Source of the DNA: Actinomadura viridilutea
GTDB lineage: Bacteria; Actinomycetota; Actinomycetes; Streptosporangiales; Streptosporangiaceae
NCBI GenBank assembly: GCA_003001795.1
Contig: PVNI01000024.1
Coordinates: forward strand, 1-64,000
Direction of reading: 5' to 3'
Length of the DNA: 64,000 nt
Shown here one piece after another: positions 60,754-64,000 of this stretch. The notes under the pieces are model-generated. The model saw only the letters and a program-made list of their open reading frames with translations. It searched no databases and was not told the DNA's origin. The position numbers and the translations under genes were made by a program. Position 1 is the first letter of the stretch. Each line of letters starts with the position of its first letter.

Positions 60754-61346
60754 GTGCTCCGCGGCCGACCGGGGGCGTCGCCGTCCCCGGAGGCCGGTTC
60801 GGGGGTGATGGGATCGCCGGTGCGCCGCACGAGGTGCCCGGCGGCCACCAGCACGGCGCCCAGCACCAGAAAGCCGATGTCCCACCAGAGCTGGTAGGGA
60901 CCGCCGCGCACGTGATGGATCGCGAGAACGTGGTGGTCGACGACGCCTTCGACGAGGTTGAACAGCCCCCAGCCGACCAGCATCCAGCCCCACAGCACCC
61001 GGGAGGCCCAGACCCGGCGGCGGCCGCCGGTCACCCGCGAGTACAGGAGGGCCAACCCGGTCAGCACCGCCAGCCAGCACACGACGTGAAAGATCCCGTC
61101 CCACACCGTGTTCATCTCCAACCCGGAGACGGTGCGGGGGTCGTAGTACTTCACGCCGATGTTGTCGCTGTCGGTGCCGGTGAGCATGTGGTGCCACCTC
61201 AGCAGTTGGTGCAGCAGGATGCCGTCGACGAACCCGCCGAGCCCCACTCCCAGCACGATGCCCGGCAGTCGCAGGCTCGCCGGCTCGGCTTCATCTCGAG
61301 TCCGGGCAGTCACAGTGGTCACGGTCCGCTCTGTTCCCGACGGCAT
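60750..61346 (-). CDS. DUF2243 family membrane protein
   Basis: 198 residues from ATG 61346; a later in-frame start is possible. Four membrane helices. Family marks: GGFVDGILLHQLLRWHHMLT (about 37-56), NTVWDGIFHVVCWLAVL, GWGLFNLVEGVVDHHVLAIHHV and LWWDIGFLVLGA. The many histidines in membrane-near positions suggest haem or copper. DUF2243 and CtaG genes are regularly neighbours, as here, which points to a shared role in oxidase or copper handling. Confidence 0.88.
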   Translation of the reverse strand: MPSGTERTVTTVTARTRDEAEPASLRLPGIVLGVGLGGFVDGILLHQLLRWHHMLTGTDSDNIGVKYYDPRTVSGLEMNTVWDGIFHVVCWLAVLTGLALLYSRVTGGRRRVWASRVLWGWMLVGWGLFNLVEGVVDHHVLAIHHVRGGPYQLWWDIGFLVLGAVLVAAGHLVRRTGDPITPEPASGDGDAPGRPRST

Positions 61347-61731
61347 GGGGAAAAACCAGGACCGTGCCGGGACGTGACCTGTTTCCCCGGACGCCGTGTC
61401 GAGACGGGCTCGTCCGCCCGGACCGGGGTCCGGCCGCGCTGGGATGACACCAGGAGGTGATCATCCTGGTCGTCGTCGCCGGAGCGACGGGGACGAACGG
61501 GCGTGAGGTGACCCTGCACTGGGCGCCGTCGGGAACGGCATGCGCTGAACCGTGCAGCTCGGCAGTCGACCCACGCGGTGACGTATGCGGGGGCCAGACC
61601 CATCGTCACGGACGCCCGCGCCGCGTCGCCCGGCACGTCGAGTCCGCACCCGACACGAAGGAGCGTCACCCGCGCGGACGCACCGCGGCGGCCGGATATG
61701 AGGGGTCGGCAGGGTCTGTCAAGATGGCCGC
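61347..61731. other. Divergent intergenic region, no supported gene
   Basis: The region lies between the leftward DUF2243-ctaG operon and the rightward TetR gene. I see no strong dyad. Frames on both strands are unsupported. Confidence 0.4.
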
Positions 61732-62367
61732 ATGGGTGGTTCGGAGATGCGGGTCTACGGGGGTGTCACCGGCGCCGACCGCATGGCCGAACGCCGGGCG
61801 CAATTGATCGAGGCCGGACTGGACCTGCTCGGCGGCACCGAGGGCGACCAGCTCACCGTGCGCCGGGTGTGCCGCAAGGCGGGGCTCACCCCCCGCTACT
61901 TCTATGAGAGCTTCGCCGACCGCGACGAACTGGTGTCGGCCGTCTACGACCACGTCGTGCAGACCATCGCCGCCGGGGCCCTCGCCGCCGTCGAGGCCGC
62001 CGGACCGCGGGCCGAGGCGAAGATCCGCGCCGGGCTGACCAGCATCGTCCGGGCCGTGGCGGAGGACCGCCGGCACGGGCGGGTGCTGTTCTCCGTCACG
62101 CTGACCGACCCGCTGCTGGCGCGGCGGAGGCTGGAGTCGTCGCGGTTCTTCGCGCGCCTGCTCATCGGGCAGGCGCGCCAGTCCTACGGTGTCCCGGACA
62201 GTCCGCAGCTGGAGCTCGTCGCGCAGTTCGTCGTCGGCGGCCTCGCACAGACGCTGACCGCCTGGCTGGCGGGCACGCTGTCGCTGAGCGAGGCGGAGAT
62301 CGTGGCCGAGTGCGTGGAGATCTTCACCGCCCTCGCCGATCGCAAAGCGCCCGCGGCGTCCGGCTGA
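61732..62367 (+). CDS. TetR-family regulator
   Basis: 211 residues from ATG 61732; a start at the Met of DRMAERRAQ, about 18 residues later, is possible. HTH: RRAQLIEAGLDLLGGTEGDQ, then LTVRRVCRKAGLTPRYFYES and FADRDEL (about 21-68). The C-terminal TetR_C_33-like helices include GLTSIVRAVAEDRRHGRVLF. It is divergent from the DUF2243-ctaG operon, but 385 bp apart, so a regulatory link is uncertain. Confidence 0.87.
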   Translation: MGGSEMRVYGGVTGADRMAERRAQLIEAGLDLLGGTEGDQLTVRRVCRKAGLTPRYFYESFADRDELVSAVYDHVVQTIAAGALAAVEAAGPRAEAKIRAGLTSIVRAVAEDRRHGRVLFSVTLTDPLLARRRLESSRFFARLLIGQARQSYGVPDSPQLELVAQFVVGGLAQTLTAWLAGTLSLSEAEIVAECVEIFTALADRKAPAASG

Positions 62368-62471
62368 TCCCGCCCCGCCGGGTGCCGTTCGGCGGTCAGG
62401 CCCGCGCCCGGCGCCGACCTGCCGCCACCGGACGGCCCGAGGCTGTGCCGACGGTGAGAGCGGGGGTCGCC

Positions 62472-62840
62472 TCACCGGCGCTTCCCGAAGACGTAGCACT
62501 CAACCTGGGCGCGCTGGTAGCTCATGCCGCGTCGGACGTACTCGCGCACGCAGGCACGCTGACGGGCGCTGAGCTTGAGCTCGCCGCACACGGTCACGCT
62601 CGAATACGTGCGGCAGCGCAGGGCGGGGTTCCAGGCTCCGATCGTGTACTTCTTCTTGGTCTCGGCGCGGCAGGCCTGGCGGGCGGCCTTGCCGTCGGCG
62701 TACCGGCACTGGTCGAGGAGCGTCCGGTATTGCGCCGGGCTGACGGGCTCCTTGTCGGTGCAATCGGTGGCGTGCGCGGCGCCCGAGGCGGTGAGCGCCG
62801 CCATCGCGGCGAGCATCACGATCGAAATGACCTTGTTCAC
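62472..62840 (-). CDS. Secreted cysteine-rich protein (122 aa)
   Basis: Starts at GTG 62840, with GGAGA 6-7 bp upstream. The signal peptide is residues 1-25 (MNKVISIVMLAAMAALTASG, then AAHAT with cleavage after AHA). The mature part has seven cysteines (TDCTDK, DQCRYAD, QACRAE, LRCRTY, TVCGEL, RACVRE, VECYVF) and many Lys/Arg, ending in a basic GKRR. No known domain recognised. An extracellular disulfide-bonded small protein is likely; an odd Cys count leaves one free or intermolecular. Confidence 0.72.
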   Translation of the reverse strand: MNKVISIVMLAAMAALTASGAAHATDCTDKEPVSPAQYRTLLDQCRYADGKAARQACRAETKKKYTIGAWNPALRCRTYSSVTVCGELKLSARQRACVREYVRRGMSYQRAQVECYVFGKRR

Positions 62841-63477
62841 AGCGTCTCCTCTCTGCTGATGGGCGTGTTCGCATGGCCTGGTCCTCCGGCCGCATGACGA
62901 GCAAGGAGCCACCCGGCCGTGAGCCATGCGTTGGACGCTGCCGTCGGCCGTCCCGCCACCGCGACAGGCCACTCTCTCTCACATGTTGTGCACTCAGCCG
63001 GCCCCCAGGGGGAGTTCGCGGTGATACCCCAGAATGCGGACCCGATTCGCCCCCGTAGATCTACTGTCCGGACGACGCCGGGCGACGCCGGCCCGGCTGC
63101 CCCCGGTGTCCGGCCGCTTCCTCCGGTGTCCGCGCGAACCTGGCACCCCGGTGCAGGCGCGGTCTCCACGTGCACACCGCAGACCCGGATGACGGTGTCA
63201 TCCGCCGTTGGAATCGGCGCGGCGGTCCATGCGGGCCCCGGCCCCCAGGCGTCGTACGGCGGAGCGAACCGACGGGTCCTGAACGCCGCGCCGGGAACCG
63301 CCGCTCGGCCTGACCGGACAAGGACGGCAGAGGCCGTTGATCGCGTCGCCGTCGGACGGCCCTTCCGACAGGCCACGGTCGGCAAGCCGATAGTCCCTGG
63401 TCAGGGCGGTGGCGGGGCTCGCGCCGGGCGGCCGCCGTAGATCCACTCGGACAGGATGGCTGATATGCCTCAAATTC
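62841..63477. other. Intergenic upstream of furA, no supported gene
   Basis: A plus-strand frame at 62919-63440 and minus frames are open but have no domain, low-complexity Ala/Pro/Arg content and no ribosome binding site. Two related words, CGTAGATCTACTGTCCGGAC (about 63054) and CGTAGATCCACTCGGACAGG (about 63436), lie about 380 bp apart; significance unknown. Confidence 0.45.
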
Positions 63478-63513
63478 TTGACTGATTCCAAAAAATGAGC
63501 CAGGCTGTCCGAC
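63478..63513 (+). promoter_or_regulatory. furA promoter with AT-rich FurA-type control region
   Basis: TTGACT at 63478-63483 followed by GATTCCAAAAAATGAG is the kind of AT-rich sequence found before autoregulated furA-katG operons of actinomycetes. It ends directly at the furA start, so transcript leaders are short or absent. Confidence 0.55.
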
Positions 63514-63945
63514 GTGGCCAAGCCCATGGACTTCCCGCGGATGCTGCGTGAGGCCGGACTGCGCGTGACCCGCCCGCGTGTGGCGGTGCTGAGCGCGGTG
63601 CACGCGCATCCGCACGCGGACACCGACTCGGTCCTCTCCGCCGTGCGCAGGGAGCTTCCGAAGGTGTCCCACCAGGCCGTGTACGACTCGCTGCACGCGC
63701 TGACGTCGGCGGGCCTGGTGCGGCGCATCCAGCCCTCCAGGTCCGTGGCCCGCTACGAGACGCGGACCGGAGACAACCACCACCACATCGTGTGCCGGTC
63801 CTGCGGGGCCATCGCCGACGTCGACTGCGCCGTCGGCGAGGCGCCCTGCCTGACCGCCTCCGACGACCGCGGCTACGCGATCGACGAGGCCGAGGTCATC
63901 TACTGGGGCCTGTGCCCCGGCTGTTCCGCCGCCGAAAGTCCTTGA
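63514..63945 (+). CDS. furA: FurA/CatR-type peroxide-sensing Fur regulator
   Basis: 143 residues from GTG 63514; ATG 63526 is an alternative. N-terminal winged helix: [40 protein letters not shown]. Metal sites: [11 protein letters not shown] (His cluster with C-x2-C) and the second pair in GLCPGCS. Two C-x2-C motifs give the structural zinc, and the His/Asp set binds Fe or Mn. It represses itself and katG until peroxide oxidises it. The next gene begins 31 bp downstream and is katG by its first codons, the classic furA-katG operon. Confidence 0.93.
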   Translation: MAKPMDFPRMLREAGLRVTRPRVAVLSAVHAHPHADTDSVLSAVRRELPKVSHQAVYDSLHALTSAGLVRRIQPSRSVARYETRTGDNHHHIVCRSCGAIADVDCAVGEAPCLTASDDRGYAIDEAEVIYWGLCPGCSAAESP

Positions 63946-63975
63946 GACGCCCCGCTGAGCCCCGAAAGGAAAGAC

Positions 63976-64000
63976 ATGGCTGAGACCAACGAGACCACCG
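63976..64000 (+). CDS. katG: katG, first codons of catalase-peroxidase (runs off window)
   Basis: ATG 63976 is preceded by GAAAGGAAAG, and the eight visible residues are MAETNETT. That alone does not identify the protein, but position directly after furA makes catalase-peroxidase KatG by far the likeliest product. Confidence 0.7.

Noticed and set aside
62919-63440. 173-codon plus-strand frame upstream of furA
   Set aside because: No ribosome binding site, Ala/Pro/Arg low-complexity product and no family.
1-64000. tRNA and rRNA genes
   Set aside because: No cloverleaf-compatible sequence with conserved T-loop or anticodon arm, and no rRNA-like stretches were noticed; a covariance search was not possible.

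Overview
The window is high-GC actinobacterial chromosome. Third-position GC is very high, GTG starts and 4-bp stop/start overlaps are common, and there are TIGR03086, DUF5999, PF04672-methyltransferase and TioE-like MerR genes plus a FurA-KatG pair. Three PF04672 methyltransferase paralogues and the regulator-rich accessory content suggest a filamentous actinomycete, perhaps Streptosporangiales (Actinomadura-like). That placement is inference. I see no rRNA or tRNA genes.

Layout. 1-1465: the 5' end of an IS5-type transposase, then a 17-repeat type I-E-like CRISPR array on the minus strand with its probable leader on the right and no cas genes in view. 1466-3800: a GT-C mannosyltransferase-like gene and a gene-free relic stretch holding a decayed direct duplication and a fragment of infB. 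3803-8705: a catabolic cluster (PaaX-family regulator, MHS transporter, SDR, amidohydrolase, MaoC hydratase) with one shared 20-bp motif in both promoter regions. 9220-15032: Tat-exported multicopper oxidase, 3-hydroxyisobutyrate-dehydrogenase-like enzyme, a small secreted peptide, a double-MerR regulator, a divergent AraC/TIGR03086 pair, and a TetR gene with a four-half-site operator. 15075-19177: secreted GH5 endoglycoceramidase-like enzyme and an orphan mycosin-like protein that has lost its catalytic serine.

19286-23583: a five-gene divergent cluster (MDR dehydrogenase, PTPS-fold protein with substituted catalytic residues, methyltransferase, flippase-like membrane protein, CDP-alcohol phosphotransferase). 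It looks like a biosynthetic unit for an unidentified membrane-linked molecule. 23606-25872: DHA2 exporter and divergent TetR around a 74-bp dyad. 28069-34909: tripartite tricarboxylate transporter (TctA, TctB, two TctC) with a CitA/CitB-type two-component system. A tandem 9-bp motif recurs in the two promoter regions, and the tctB-tctA junction is a 16-bp tandem repeat that creates 4-codon mini-ORFs. 35142-39008: extracytoplasmic electron-transfer cluster (ferric-reductase-like flavocytochrome, FMN-binding protein, ApbE, 42-residue membrane peptide, MarR).

40280-44310: stress cluster of two double-domain universal stress proteins, a cyclic-nucleotide-binding protein, a CBS protein and two decayed genes. 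44818-48746: two more PF04672 methyltransferases, an acyl-CoA synthetase and an IS5 relic. 48928-54363: a small protein translationally coupled to a nucleotide-cyclase-like protein, a Sel1-repeat protein, YoaK, a winged-helix/STAS pair, DUF5999 and an aberrant ApbE. 54428-57754: a large NB-ARC/LuxR regulator and a secreted SGNH esterase under a CelR/CebR-like operator. 57770-64000: IS5 relic, small membrane protein, DUF488, CtaG/DUF2243 pair, TetR, a secreted cysteine-rich protein, and FurA followed by the first codons of katG. The strongest candidates for undescribed biology are the pterin-fold cluster, the mini-ORF relay at tctB-tctA, the cyclase-like pair and the pseudo-mycosin.
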